Positions 6,634 through 13,603 of a DNA stretch of 17,105 bases are shown piece by piece. The position numbers and the translations under genes were made by a program. The notes beneath the pieces were generated by a model. It was not told where the DNA came from. It was given only the letters and a program-made list of their open reading frames with translations, and did no database searches. The stretch lies in NCBI GenBank assembly GCA_023392995.1, contig JAEWMZ010000264.1:1-17105 (forward strand), written 5' to 3'. The first letter of the stretch is position 1; every line of letters begins with the position of its first letter. The stretch is from Bacillota bacterium. Lineage in GTDB: Bacteria > Bacillota > Clostridia > Lachnospirales > Lachnospiraceae.

Positions 6634-7398
6634 TTGAAATCAGAGTATTTGCCATCCGGCACCCCGCAACCGAAAGGTCGAATGTCCGTTAGTATGGAAC
6701 GGCGTATTACCAATTATGAGGATTTTATAACAGTACTGTTAGAAGCTGGATTTTCCATGGGTGGGGGAAATAGTGAAGGGATATTTTCCGTGATCAACTG
6801 GAATTGGAATGAAGGTCCATCTTATGAGACACCAGTTTGCTGGCATACCGGCGACAGGGAAACAGACCCCTGGGAATGGCGTATGCGTGTACTGGATGAG
6901 CGCAGGGATATCGCATATGCGAAAGTTTTCAATAAGAAGAGCGGATATTTGGTGAAAGAATGGGTGCCTTATTTTCTCGCTATCCGAAGAGGTAATAAGT
7001 CTTTCGAGGAAGCCTATGAGGAGGGAACCATCAGTAATGCGGCAAAACGAATTTATAAGGCAATCGAAGACTATGGAACTCTTCCGCTGCATGGTATTAA
7101 GGTGTTAGCTGCTTTTGCAAAAGAAGAAAAATCGGAATTTGATAAAGCGTTAGTAGAGCTTCAAATGAAAATGTATCTCACCATGTGCGGCAGGCAGCAG
7201 AAAATTTCAAAAAAAGGGGAAGAGTACGGCTGGTCTTCAACTGTGTTCTGTACCACAGAAAGCTTTTGGGGAGAAGAGGTATTTGACAAAGCAGCAAAAA
7301 TAGACAGAGAGATTGCAATGCAGAAAATAACGGAACAAATCATCAGATTAAACCCGGATGCTCAGGAGAAAAAGATAGTTAAGTTTATTCAAGGATAG
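6634..7398 (+). CDS. AlkZ-related protein of unknown function
   Basis: This 254-residue cytoplasmic protein has no signal peptide or membrane segment. The start is TTG 6634, preceded by AAGGAGGAG with seven bases of spacing. A frame open from GTG 6511 would begin inside an operator and lacks a ribosome site. Recognisable parts are VINWNWNEGPSYETPVCW (53-70), WEWRMRVLDERRDIAYAKVF (80-99), a stretch VKEWVPYFLAIRRG (107-120), and YGWSSTVFCTTESFW (198-212). From memory these match proteins labelled AlkZ-related, distant from the AlkZ winged-helix DNA glycosylases. I cannot see the catalytic Gln motif of true AlkZ, so glycosylase activity is not claimed. It lies behind a WYL regulator and ahead of a flavoprotein and a Cys-rich peptidase fusion in one transcription unit. 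Confidence 0.6.
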   Translation: MKSEYLPSGTPQPKGRMSVSMERRITNYEDFITVLLEAGFSMGGGNSEGIFSVINWNWNEGPSYETPVCWHTGDRETDPWEWRMRVLDERRDIAYAKVFNKKSGYLVKEWVPYFLAIRRGNKSFEEAYEEGTISNAAKRIYKAIEDYGTLPLHGIKVLAAFAKEEKSEFDKALVELQMKMYLTMCGRQQKISKKGEEYGWSSTVFCTTESFWGEEVFDKAAKIDREIAMQKITEQIIRLNPDAQEKKIVKFIQG

Positions 7399-7441
7399 GT
7401 AATTCAACTATGAAAAGAAAAAAGAAAAGGGAGGCTACACT

Positions 7442-7873
7442 ATGAACGAAGAAATTATCAAAAAAGCTGGAGAAATTATCAAAAAAAATACGAGGGAGGC
7501 ATCCTACTGTGCGTTAGGGCTGATCGATAAGAATGGTTACCCAACCATATCTACTATTACAGCATCCACATCAGAGGGGATTGAATATATTACCTTCTGC
7601 AGCGGACTGTACAGCAATAAAGCGGAACGTATTAGAGGCTGTGATCGCGCATCAGTCTGCTTCAATACCGGAGGAGAATATAATATCTCTTTGGTTGGAA
7701 CGATGGAGATTATTACAGATCCTGAGATTAAGAAGGAGAACTGGTACTCGGGCTTGGAGAATCACTTTAGCGGAGCGGATGATCCCAATTACTGTGTACT
7801 TCGTTTCCGTACAAAAAGGTATAATCTGATGGTGGATTGGCAGGAGACTGCAGGGGAACTGGAGGTGGATTAA
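7442..7873 (+). CDS. Pyridoxamine 5'-phosphate oxidase-like FMN split-barrel protein
   Basis: This 143-residue protein fits the FMN-binding split-barrel family: an N-terminal helix, then ALGLIDKNGYPTISTITAS (residues about 25-43), a second strand pair (YITFCSGLYSNKAERIRG) and NISLVGTMEIITD (80-92). The SNKAERIR segment corresponds to the phosphate-contacting Lys/Arg region of the family. It is probably a small general stress protein 26-like flavoprotein, not a true vitamin B6 oxidase, because the length and C-terminus are short. ATG 7442 follows GGGAGG. It lies 43 bp after the AlkZ-related gene and only 2 bp before the next start, so translational coupling to the downstream gene is likely. 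Confidence 0.8.
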   Translation: MNEEIIKKAGEIIKKNTREASYCALGLIDKNGYPTISTITASTSEGIEYITFCSGLYSNKAERIRGCDRASVCFNTGGEYNISLVGTMEIITDPEIKKENWYSGLENHFSGADDPNYCVLRFRTKRYNLMVDWQETAGELEVD

Positions 7874-7875
7874 TT

Positions 7876-8748
7876 ATGGCTGATTCACGTTGCGGTCTCT
7901 TTTGCACCGGCTGTGCCTGGAAAGAATCAAACGGATGCGGCGGATGTATTGAGACGATGGGGAACCCTTTCCATGGGGAATGTGTCATTGCGATCTGCTG
8001 TCAGGAGAAGGGATATACTCATTGTGGGGAATGTGCGCTTATTCCGTGCCCTAAGCTGATTCAATATTCCTACCTTGATCCGGAGCATGGGGATGTACCA
8101 CAGGGAAAGCGGGTTGAAGCCTGTCGCAGGTGGGCAGCGCAAAGTGGTAAAAATGTATGGAATAAAGTGCTTTTAACATCGGCGGGCTTTGAAAACCAAA
8201 ATGGAACCCCCAAATCAAATATCATAGAGTGTTTCCTGAGCATGCTCGAAATGCCGGTAGATGAGGCGAATATTCTTTTTGTCCCTACAGCAGCAGTCGA
8301 CAAGGAGACGAGAGAGCTGGCAAAGCTATGTAAACAGCAATTGATAAATATAGGGGTAAAAGAGGAGCGAATTCATGTCTATGAAATTGACGGCAGCATG
8401 AAGGAAGACGAAGCAATGTCTTATGATGTGATCTATTTTACAGGTGGTGATACAGATTATTTGCTTCGTTGTATCAAGGAAGCGCAATTCGTTAAAATCA
8501 TAAAGAAGATGGTGACTGCAAATAAAGTCTATGTAGGTGTAAGTGCAGGAAGTTTGATTGCTACACCGAATATTGGGAAGGTCTATGAGGCAAGGACCTC
8601 GGGGCTGTGTTTACTCAATGCTTATCTGGACGTACACTGTAACGAGCAAACACCAGCAAGAGAGGACTTGCCATTAATCCACATACCGCTTACAGATAAT
8701 CAGGCCATAGCAGTCAGCTGGGAGGGGTATCAGCTTATTGAGGGGTAA
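7876..8748 (+). CDS. Fusion of Cys-rich DUF3795-like domain and peptidase S51 (PepE-like) domain
   Basis: This 290-residue protein joins two domains. Residues 1-60 are a DUF3795-type cysteine-rich domain with eleven cysteines (C6, C10, C13, C21, C24, C36, C41, C42, C50, C53, C58), probably binding metal or an Fe-S cluster. Residues about 96-290 are a peptidase S51/type 1 glutamine amidotransferase-like domain with FTGGDTDYLL (188-197) and the nucleophile elbow VGVSAGSLI (220-228). S223 is the likely nucleophile, H254 the likely catalytic His and E283 the likely acid, by comparison with PepE Ser120-His157-Glu192. The start is ATG 7876 with GGAGGTGG seven bases before it, overlapping the end of the preceding gene. 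S51 enzymes hydrolyse Asp-X dipeptides or cyanophycin; the substrate here is unknown. Only seven residues follow E283, fewer than in PepE. Confidence 0.75.
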   Translation: MADSRCGLFCTGCAWKESNGCGGCIETMGNPFHGECVIAICCQEKGYTHCGECALIPCPKLIQYSYLDPEHGDVPQGKRVEACRRWAAQSGKNVWNKVLLTSAGFENQNGTPKSNIIECFLSMLEMPVDEANILFVPTAAVDKETRELAKLCKQQLINIGVKEERIHVYEIDGSMKEDEAMSYDVIYFTGGDTDYLLRCIKEAQFVKIIKKMVTANKVYVGVSAGSLIATPNIGKVYEARTSGLCLLNAYLDVHCNEQTPAREDLPLIHIPLTDNQAIAVSWEGYQLIEG

Positions 8749-8791
8749 GAACTATGAGGCTTTTACTTCAAGAGTATAAAAACATAGTTCT
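8748..8791. terminator. Inverted repeat between convergent genes, possible weak bidirectional terminator
   Basis: AGAACTATG (8748-8756) and its exact complement (8783-8791) enclose a 26-nt segment that can itself fold (TTTTA against TAAAA). It lies exactly between the S51 fusion gene and the convergent rhomboid gene. There is no clear T-run after either arm, so the terminator call is tentative. Confidence 0.4.
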
Positions 8792-8810
8792 CATATAATT
8801 ACTGTCATAA

Positions 8811-9836
8811 CTACTCTTTGATAGAAATAAAAATGTCCCTGACAACGCGCCCTTTGGAATCATAAGCAGAAGAAAGCTTTATCTCGTAAGGGCTATGAAG
8901 ACCATTTTCAAAAAGAATATGAAGAACTTTTCTGTCTTGGGAATATATAATTTTTGAAGCATCTAAGCCGGAAGTGCAAATGTTATTAAAGTCCGTGATA
9001 GGGTTTTCGAAATCGAGTTTGATTTCATTGTTATTGTTTTTAATGTCTTGAATCGTGTCATGAGAGGATATGCTGATTGGGTCGATAAATATATCGTTAA
9101 TGAAATGGTTCGTGTATAAAAATAGTATCAAGAGCATTGCTACAGGAAGGAGAAAGGCACAATAAATCCATTTGTTTTTTTGCTCTTTCTTTTTTGTCCC
9201 TGGTACAGCAAGTACATAATCGAGGTTGAGATTAACATGCTTTTTAAAAATCAATAAAAAGCATATGCCTGCTATAGTAGCAACAACATGATATATATTT
9301 GTTCCCGTCCAGGATGACATAGCAGTGACAAAGCCCCAAATAAATAAAAATTCAAAGCCCAAAAGGTAGAGTGAAATGTCCTTCCGATGATTATACTCTA
9401 CCTTTTTTACAAACTTCCATAAGATATAAAGAGCAACAGGTGCATAGCTATAAACAATCCCGGAGGCACCAGAGCCGGAGGTGTTTTGCCCTATAAATCT
9501 TACTTGAAATAAGCTTACATAAGAAGCTGCTCCAAGAGTAGTTAGAATAAGCATTTTACCTGAACCTAGTAATCGTTCAATTAGTATGCCAAATAAGAGA
9601 ACAATGCTCATATTTCCTAAAAAATGTGGCAATATAAACCAGCTTGGAAAGATAGAATGTTCAAATATACCGCTAAATACCTGCCAAAAATAAAAGGGAT
9701 TACTTCTCAGTGAGAATACATAATATAGCTTATTTTGAAAAGCGGTAGATATGGTCACAATTGCGCAAGTGAGCATCAAAAGAAAAGAGATTAATGGAAA
9801 TCCATATTTTGAGTTTTGATATAATTTAATAACCAT
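8811..9836 (-). CDS. Rhomboid family intramembrane serine protease with C-terminal beta-rich domain
   Basis: This 341-residue membrane protein starts at ATG 9836, which has AAAGGAGA upstream. A start at 9929 would overlap the acetyltransferase gene and lacks a ribosome site. It shows the rhomboid catalytic signatures in order: HFLGN (H71, N75), GSGASG with nucleophile S125, and H183 in the last core helix (YHVVATIAG). Residues about 225-240 form a further membrane helix. Residues 250-341 form a soluble segment (DFENPITDF, KVLHILFENGLHSPYEIKLSSAYDSKGR) resembling an SbsA/Big_5-type Ig-like domain. That segment should lie outside the membrane. Rhomboids cut helices of membrane proteins; the substrate is unknown. 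The gene is 55 bp downstream of a T-box-controlled acetyltransferase, probably in the same transcript. Confidence 0.85.
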   Translation of the reverse strand: MVIKLYQNSKYGFPLISFLLMLTCAIVTISTAFQNKLYYVFSLRSNPFYFWQVFSGIFEHSIFPSWFILPHFLGNMSIVLLFGILIERLLGSGKMLILTTLGAASYVSLFQVRFIGQNTSGSGASGIVYSYAPVALYILWKFVKKVEYNHRKDISLYLLGFEFLFIWGFVTAMSSWTGTNIYHVVATIAGICFLLIFKKHVNLNLDYVLAVPGTKKKEQKNKWIYCAFLLPVAMLLILFLYTNHFINDIFIDPISISSHDTIQDIKNNNNEIKLDFENPITDFNNICTSGLDASKIIYSQDRKVLHILFENGLHSPYEIKLSSAYDSKGRVVRDIFISIKE

Positions 9837-9891
9837 ACATTCTCCTTTAAAATTTATGCATAATATTTCGTCATAAGTTCTTGAATCACGA

Positions 9892-10353
9892 TTATCTGAA
9901 TTTTTCCATTCTGTAATGCCCTTCATCATCCAATTGCTTTACCCCATTTTTGTAGCTGTACCCCATTTTTTGATAGAATTCACAAGCTGTTTTTGAAGCT
10001 GGTATCTCTATTCTTTTGGCACGTAAAAATAATTCATCTTGTTCCAACGTTTCAATGATTGATTTACCAATTCCCTTTTTATGCAGTTCTGGCTTAACAA
10101 AAATAGTTAATAGAATACTTTCTTCTAAACTACCCCAATAACTAGAGATTGCTCCGCAACCAACAATTTCACTATCAGCGCACCAAAGATACATGTGAGC
10201 GTATCCAGCAACTGTCCGTACTTTTTCTTCATCAAATGCTCTGGCATTTAACTCTTCCTTGGTGTAATCTTTTATATTTACTTCAAAAAAATTTCGGTTA
10301 ATCAATTCAGCAACATTTCGTGCATCCGCATGTTCAAATCTTCTTATTAACAT
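9892..10353 (-). CDS. GNAT family N-acetyltransferase (T-box controlled)
   Basis: This 153-residue cytoplasmic protein carries the GNAT fold: EIVGCGAISSYWG (62-74), ESILLTIFVKPELHKKGIGKSIIETLE (78-104) with the acetyl-CoA loop HKKGIGKS (91-98), and the C-terminal signature ASKTACEFYQKMGY (119-132). It ends with LDDEGHYRMEK. The start is ATG 10353 with GGGAGGAAGG before it. An in-frame extension upstream to 10449 is the terminator and T-box sequence, not protein. The acceptor substrate cannot be told from sequence. Control by an uncharged-tRNA sensor suggests a role in amino acid stress, amino acid modification, or resistance to an aminoacyl-tRNA synthetase inhibitor. Confidence 0.88.
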   Translation of the reverse strand: MLIRRFEHADARNVAELINRNFFEVNIKDYTKEELNARAFDEEKVRTVAGYAHMYLWCADSEIVGCGAISSYWGSLEESILLTIFVKPELHKKGIGKSIIETLEQDELFLRAKRIEIPASKTACEFYQKMGYSYKNGVKQLDDEGHYRMEKFR

Positions 10354-10386
10354 TGTTCCTTCCTCCCATTTGTCAAAATTAATAAT

Positions 10387-10430
10387 GAAAAAGCTACCCT
10401 CCCTTACTTCTATTTCAAGGACGATAGCTA
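10387..10430 (-). terminator. Regulated intrinsic terminator of the T-box leader
   Basis: On the minus strand AGCTATCGTCCTT and AAGGGAGGGTAGCT pair around an 11-nt loop and are followed by TTTTC. The stem lies directly after the conserved T-box sequence. The alternative antiterminator would use the T-box instead. It ends about 34 bp before the acetyltransferase start. Confidence 0.75.
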
Positions 10431-10672
10431 GCATGCTTCGTGATACCACCTTAATTTATCTATATCTCACAATATAGACCTTAGCGAGTACGGAACTACT
10501 TCGATACTCTGGTGCTATAATGGGCACTCCCATCGCAACCTATACAAAAAAAGTAGTCGGTACGCGGCTCAAAGACCATTTTCAACAATGTATTCTGTGC
10601 TTTTTCTCACCATAAAAGCTCTCTGTAACATATCCCACTGTCTACTTTTCTTTTCATTGCCTTTGTTATTTG
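10387..10672 (-). promoter_or_regulatory. T-box leader riboswitch, specifier probably UAC (tRNA-Tyr)
   Basis: The conserved T-box sequence AAGGTGGTATCACG lies at 10452-10439. Upstream is a Stem III hairpin (TCTATAT-TGTGAG-ATATAGA type). A Stem I with the expected landmarks precedes it: a base pairing of AAAAGTAG with CTACTTTT, the AG-bulge sequence CAGAGAGC, an apical loop containing GGTG, and a 3' end at TTTGAGC. The specifier region reads CAGAA-TAC-ATTG, best read as UAC for tyrosine because it ends in C and is followed by a purine; ACA (Thr) is the main alternative. The acceptor-binding bases TGGT would pair with an A discriminator, as in tRNA-Tyr. Uncharged tRNA would favour antitermination and expression of the acetyltransferase and probably the rhomboid gene. 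Confidence 0.88.
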
Positions 10673-10678
10673 TTCTTA

Positions 10679-10707
10679 AAATTACTACTTTTTTACAATA
10701 AAGTCAA
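10679..10707 (-). promoter_or_regulatory. Promoter of the T-box leader
   Basis: On the minus strand TTGACT (10702-10707) and TAATTT (10679-10684) are 17 bp apart. The start point would lie near 10672, just before the Stem I sequence. Confidence 0.6.
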
Positions 10708-10860
10708 GAGGGATAAATTGAAAATTGTCTTTTACAACTATTTTTATTTTTAATATACTTTAGGTGGTATAGAATCATTGGAAGAAAGTGATAAACTCTT
10801 AAATACGCAGCAAGCTGTTGGTGTATAGAGGCTATAGACATATAATATATCAGGAAAATA

Positions 10861-10892
10861 GCAGGAAGCTTAATTTTATCAGCGTTCCTGCC
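10861..10892 (-). terminator. Terminator of the FMN/FAD reductase gene
   Basis: GCAGGAA-GCT and AGC-G-TTCCTGC form a 10-bp stem with one bulged base around a 10-nt loop. On the minus strand it is followed by TATTTTCC. It starts about 15 bp after the stop at 10907. Confidence 0.65.
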
Positions 10893-10906
10893 ATTTCTTA
10901 GAGCCG

Positions 10907-13282
10907 TTATTTCTTAGTTACATACTCTACCGCAATACGTCCAGCTTCTTTACCAGAGGTAAATGCCCAGCCTTGTGCGGCTCCGCCGTATTTCACATAT
11001 TCCTTTTGTTCGGTTAACAGAACTCCGATACTGTCGGTGCCTACGGCATACAGCCCAGGGATGGATGACACTCCATCCTGTTTTAAAACTTCAAAGTTCT
11101 CATTGATATTAAGTCCGCCTGCTGTGCTGTAAGTATAGGGGGTTCCGGTCACTGCATAATAGGGACCTTCACTGCCAATGCCCTTAAGGTAATGTGCTTC
11201 CCCTAAGTCGGCTCCTTCCGGACTATAAATGCGATCTACTTTTTCAATCTCTCCATTTGCAATACCTGTTTCACAATAGGAGTTGTAGTTTGCTACACTT
11301 TTCTCCAAGGTTGCTGCATCCATACCGAGTACCTGTGCCAATTCAGCTAAGGTATCGGCTTTATAGACAAAGCCATATTCCATTGCTTTTTCCAACACTT
11401 CGTAGATTCTAGGCATTGGTTCCATCGCTGGAACACCACCTTGATTAATGAATAATCCGGTAGAGGTATATTCAAAACCATGTTCCACTATGTCTTTGAT
11501 CCGTGCATCTGACCAAATCGTATAATACTTAGGACCTGCCTTCCAGGGCTCCATCATAGCCAAACCACTTTCGTCGGTAAATCTTTTTCCGTCTTTTCCA
11601 ACCGCAATGGTATCTGGTGCAACGGCCATAATCATCGGAATATCATTCAATGACCAGGTCGCAGTACGCCCGATCCACATATCAATTTGACCGTCAATCT
11701 TGTTTACTTCAAAATCATGCATGATTTGGGCGGCTCCACCAATATGGGTCATAGGTGGTACTCCAATATTATAAGTACCAGCGCCGAGGCCAAGTGCCAT
11801 CTGAATTGTTTTTCCGTCATTTTGTGTGCTTCCGTATACATTCCAGGCACCTTTTAAGGGAAAGTATTCATCGCTTAAATATTCTTTTAGCATATCTGCG
11901 TTACCGGCGAAGCCGCCGCCTGCTAAAATTACTGCATCTGCATTTATGGTATACTTGGTTCCGTCATATCCAACAGCTTTTGCACCAGTTACCACACCAT
12001 TAGCATCTGTTGTTAATTCAGTGCCTTCTGTCTCCAGCAAATACTTGCCGCCAAGGGAGGTATAGCGGCCGATAATTTTATCAAAATACATTCCGACCGT
12101 AGATTTGTCTGTTCCTAAGCCTTCGCCATAATAACATACAACATCATAAGGTGTACCAAATCCTTTTACCGGCTTTGCAAACTCAAAGCCTAAGCCCATT
12201 AACCAATCTAAGGTTTCACCGGATTTGTTTAACATGACATCAATTAACGCTTCCTTGGCATCCCCTTTCGTATAATCCAGCCAGTCTTTGCGCAATGCTT
12301 TAACATCCACGTAATCAGAACCATTTTCTTTTACCATACTCGGTGGATTGATTGCCATCGGTGAACTGGTAAGTGCTGAAGTTCCGCCATATTTTCCAGC
12401 CTTATCAATTGCTAATATTTCCACCTTTGATGCATCTTGATTGTTAGCTTCATACATCTCTTCGGCAGCACTTGTAGCGGCTGCGATACCGGAGCCACCC
12501 ATTCCGATGACAAGCACTTTTGTATTCAATACCTTATTGGCATCAACGAGTGGTGTGTCAACGTAGAAGGAGTTAATAGCCTTTAAATCTGTTCCTGCTG
12601 CAGTGAAGGCTTGCTTAATGGCGTCTTCTGTAGCAGCTTTTATGGCATTACTTGTAACAGTAGCACCTGAGATTGCATCTAAACTAACGGATTGCAACTC
12701 AAGCATACGCGGAATTAATGTTTCCTCCACAGTCTCTAAGATTACTTTAGTCTCTCCATTATCTTGCTCCACTTCAATCCTTTCAATTGAAGTTTCATTT
12801 ACCTTTACATGTACAGATAAGGTTTCCGCTTTTGCGAAGCCCTGAGCTACGCCTGTGTAGGTGCCGGGCTTCATTTTGACGGAGACCGCTGCTGTACTTT
12901 CTCCTTTGGCTAATGCAAGAGCAGAAGATAAGGCTGTTTTAATCGCATTACTGGTCATGGTCGCCCCAGATATTCCATCGATATCGGCTCCTTGCGCTTC
13001 TTTAATAGCTGCCGGGAGCTGATCAACAGCCTTAGAACCGACCCCGTCAGTCTCTTGATTTCCTTCAATCAATACTTCCGTAATGGTGTTCGCATCAACT
13101 GTAATTGTCACCTTTACATCTCCGCCGAAGCCTTTTGCGACTGCCTCATAGGTACCTGGCTGGTATATACCAGCAACATCCTTACTGTTTGCCTGCTGTT
13201 CGCTATTCTTTGATGAGCACCCTGCAAATATCACAGAGAATAGAAGCAATGCACTGAATAGCTTTAACAACGATCTTTTCAT
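10907..13282 (-). CDS. Lipoprotein flavin reductase: two FMN-binding domains plus FAD-dependent reductase domain
   Basis: This 791-residue exported lipoprotein has a signal peptide with lipobox FAGC and C22 as lipidation site. Two FMN_bind domains follow (about 40-120 and 137-222). Each has an ApbE-type flavinylation motif, DGISGAT with T108 and DAISGAT with T208. Residues about 253-790 are an FAD_binding_2 reductase domain with VLVIGMGGSG (256-265), GGTS (299-302), GTPYTYSTAGGLNIN (713-727) and SIPGLYAVGTD (740-750). The family includes fumarate, urocanate and related extracytoplasmic reductases that take electrons through covalent FMN. Fumarate reductase catalytic His and Arg positions appear replaced (Tyr/Ser near 715-718, Lys near 764), so another alkene-type acceptor is likely. 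The start is ATG 13282 with TTAGGAGGAG upstream. The neighbouring MerR gene probably regulates it. Confidence 0.88.
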   Translation of the reverse strand: MKRSLLKLFSALLLFSVIFAGCSSKNSEQQANSKDVAGIYQPGTYEAVAKGFGGDVKVTITVDANTITEVLIEGNQETDGVGSKAVDQLPAAIKEAQGADIDGISGATMTSNAIKTALSSALALAKGESTAAVSVKMKPGTYTGVAQGFAKAETLSVHVKVNETSIERIEVEQDNGETKVILETVEETLIPRMLELQSVSLDAISGATVTSNAIKAATEDAIKQAFTAAGTDLKAINSFYVDTPLVDANKVLNTKVLVIGMGGSGIAAATSAAEEMYEANNQDASKVEILAIDKAGKYGGTSALTSSPMAINPPSMVKENGSDYVDVKALRKDWLDYTKGDAKEALIDVMLNKSGETLDWLMGLGFEFAKPVKGFGTPYDVVCYYGEGLGTDKSTVGMYFDKIIGRYTSLGGKYLLETEGTELTTDANGVVTGAKAVGYDGTKYTINADAVILAGGGFAGNADMLKEYLSDEYFPLKGAWNVYGSTQNDGKTIQMALGLGAGTYNIGVPPMTHIGGAAQIMHDFEVNKIDGQIDMWIGRTATWSLNDIPMIMAVAPDTIAVGKDGKRFTDESGLAMMEPWKAGPKYYTIWSDARIKDIVEHGFEYTSTGLFINQGGVPAMEPMPRIYEVLEKAMEYGFVYKADTLAELAQVLGMDAATLEKSVANYNSYCETGIANGEIEKVDRIYSPEGADLGEAHYLKGIGSEGPYYAVTGTPYTYSTAGGLNINENFEVLKQDGVSSIPGLYAVGTDSIGVLLTEQKEYVKYGGAAQGWAFTSGKEAGRIAVEYVTKK

Positions 13283-13366
13283 CTCTTTCTCCTCCTAAGT
13301 AATAAAATGATATAAAAAGTTCAAAGATTGCTAATATTTTAACAATTCTTGAGCTGATTCGTCATC

Positions 13367-13397
13367 ATTTTATACCGTGTGGTCGCAACACGGTCAA
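13367..13397 (-). promoter_or_regulatory. Promoter of the reductase gene with a MerR-type dyad
   Basis: On the minus strand TTGACC (13392-13397) is followed 19 bp later by TAAAAT (13367-13372). A 7-7-7 dyad, ACCGTGT and ACACGGT (13374-13394), sits in between. A long spacer holding a dyad is the layout of promoters activated by MerR-family proteins by DNA distortion, and a MerR-family gene lies next door. A second reading is TTGACC with TATAAA (13369-13374) at 17 bp, an ordinary promoter overlapped by the dyad. The sequence does not decide between them. The leader would be about 75 bases. Confidence 0.65.
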
Positions 13398-13603
13398 GTG
13401 AGAAATAGAATAATTATACTAACTGACATTTGATCATAGGATGCTCAATGAGAAAGCGAAATGTTCTGCGATTCACACTAACGGACATGCGACCTTTAGG
13501 TCGCCGGGGTCCGGATGCGAAATGTACTGTGTTTTACACTAATGGACATTCGACCGTATGGTCGCTCAATGCCGGATGTGAGATGCTCTGCATCTCACAC
13601 TAA
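13374..13603. repeat. Degenerate ~60-bp tandem repeat array
   Basis: A core ACACTAAyGGACAT-CGACC-N4-GGTCGC recurs. ACTAA begins at 13418, 13477, 13538 and 13599, periods of 59, 61 and 61 bp. The ACCGTxTGGTCGC part occurs at 13374 and 13553, three periods apart. Units at 13477 and 13538 are best preserved; the first and last are partial or diverged. Each good unit carries a small dyad (GCGACC-TTTA-GGTCGC or CGACC-GTAT-GGTCG). The last unit holds a perfect 10-bp hairpin (13577-13599, loop TCT). The array lies between the reductase promoter and the end of the MerR gene and overlaps both. Confidence 0.8.

Noticed and set aside
10354..10449. N-terminal extension of the acetyltransferase
   Set aside because: This segment is the T-box sequence and terminator; a good ribosome site precedes the ATG at 10353.
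10907..13282. Naming the reductase fumarate reductase (frdA)
   Set aside because: The expected His and Arg substrate ligands are not seen at the corresponding positions, so only the broader family is supported.
13374..13603. CRISPR array
   Set aside because: The units repeat along their whole ~60-bp length with no conserved repeat alternating with unique spacers, the copies are diverged, and no cas gene is nearby.
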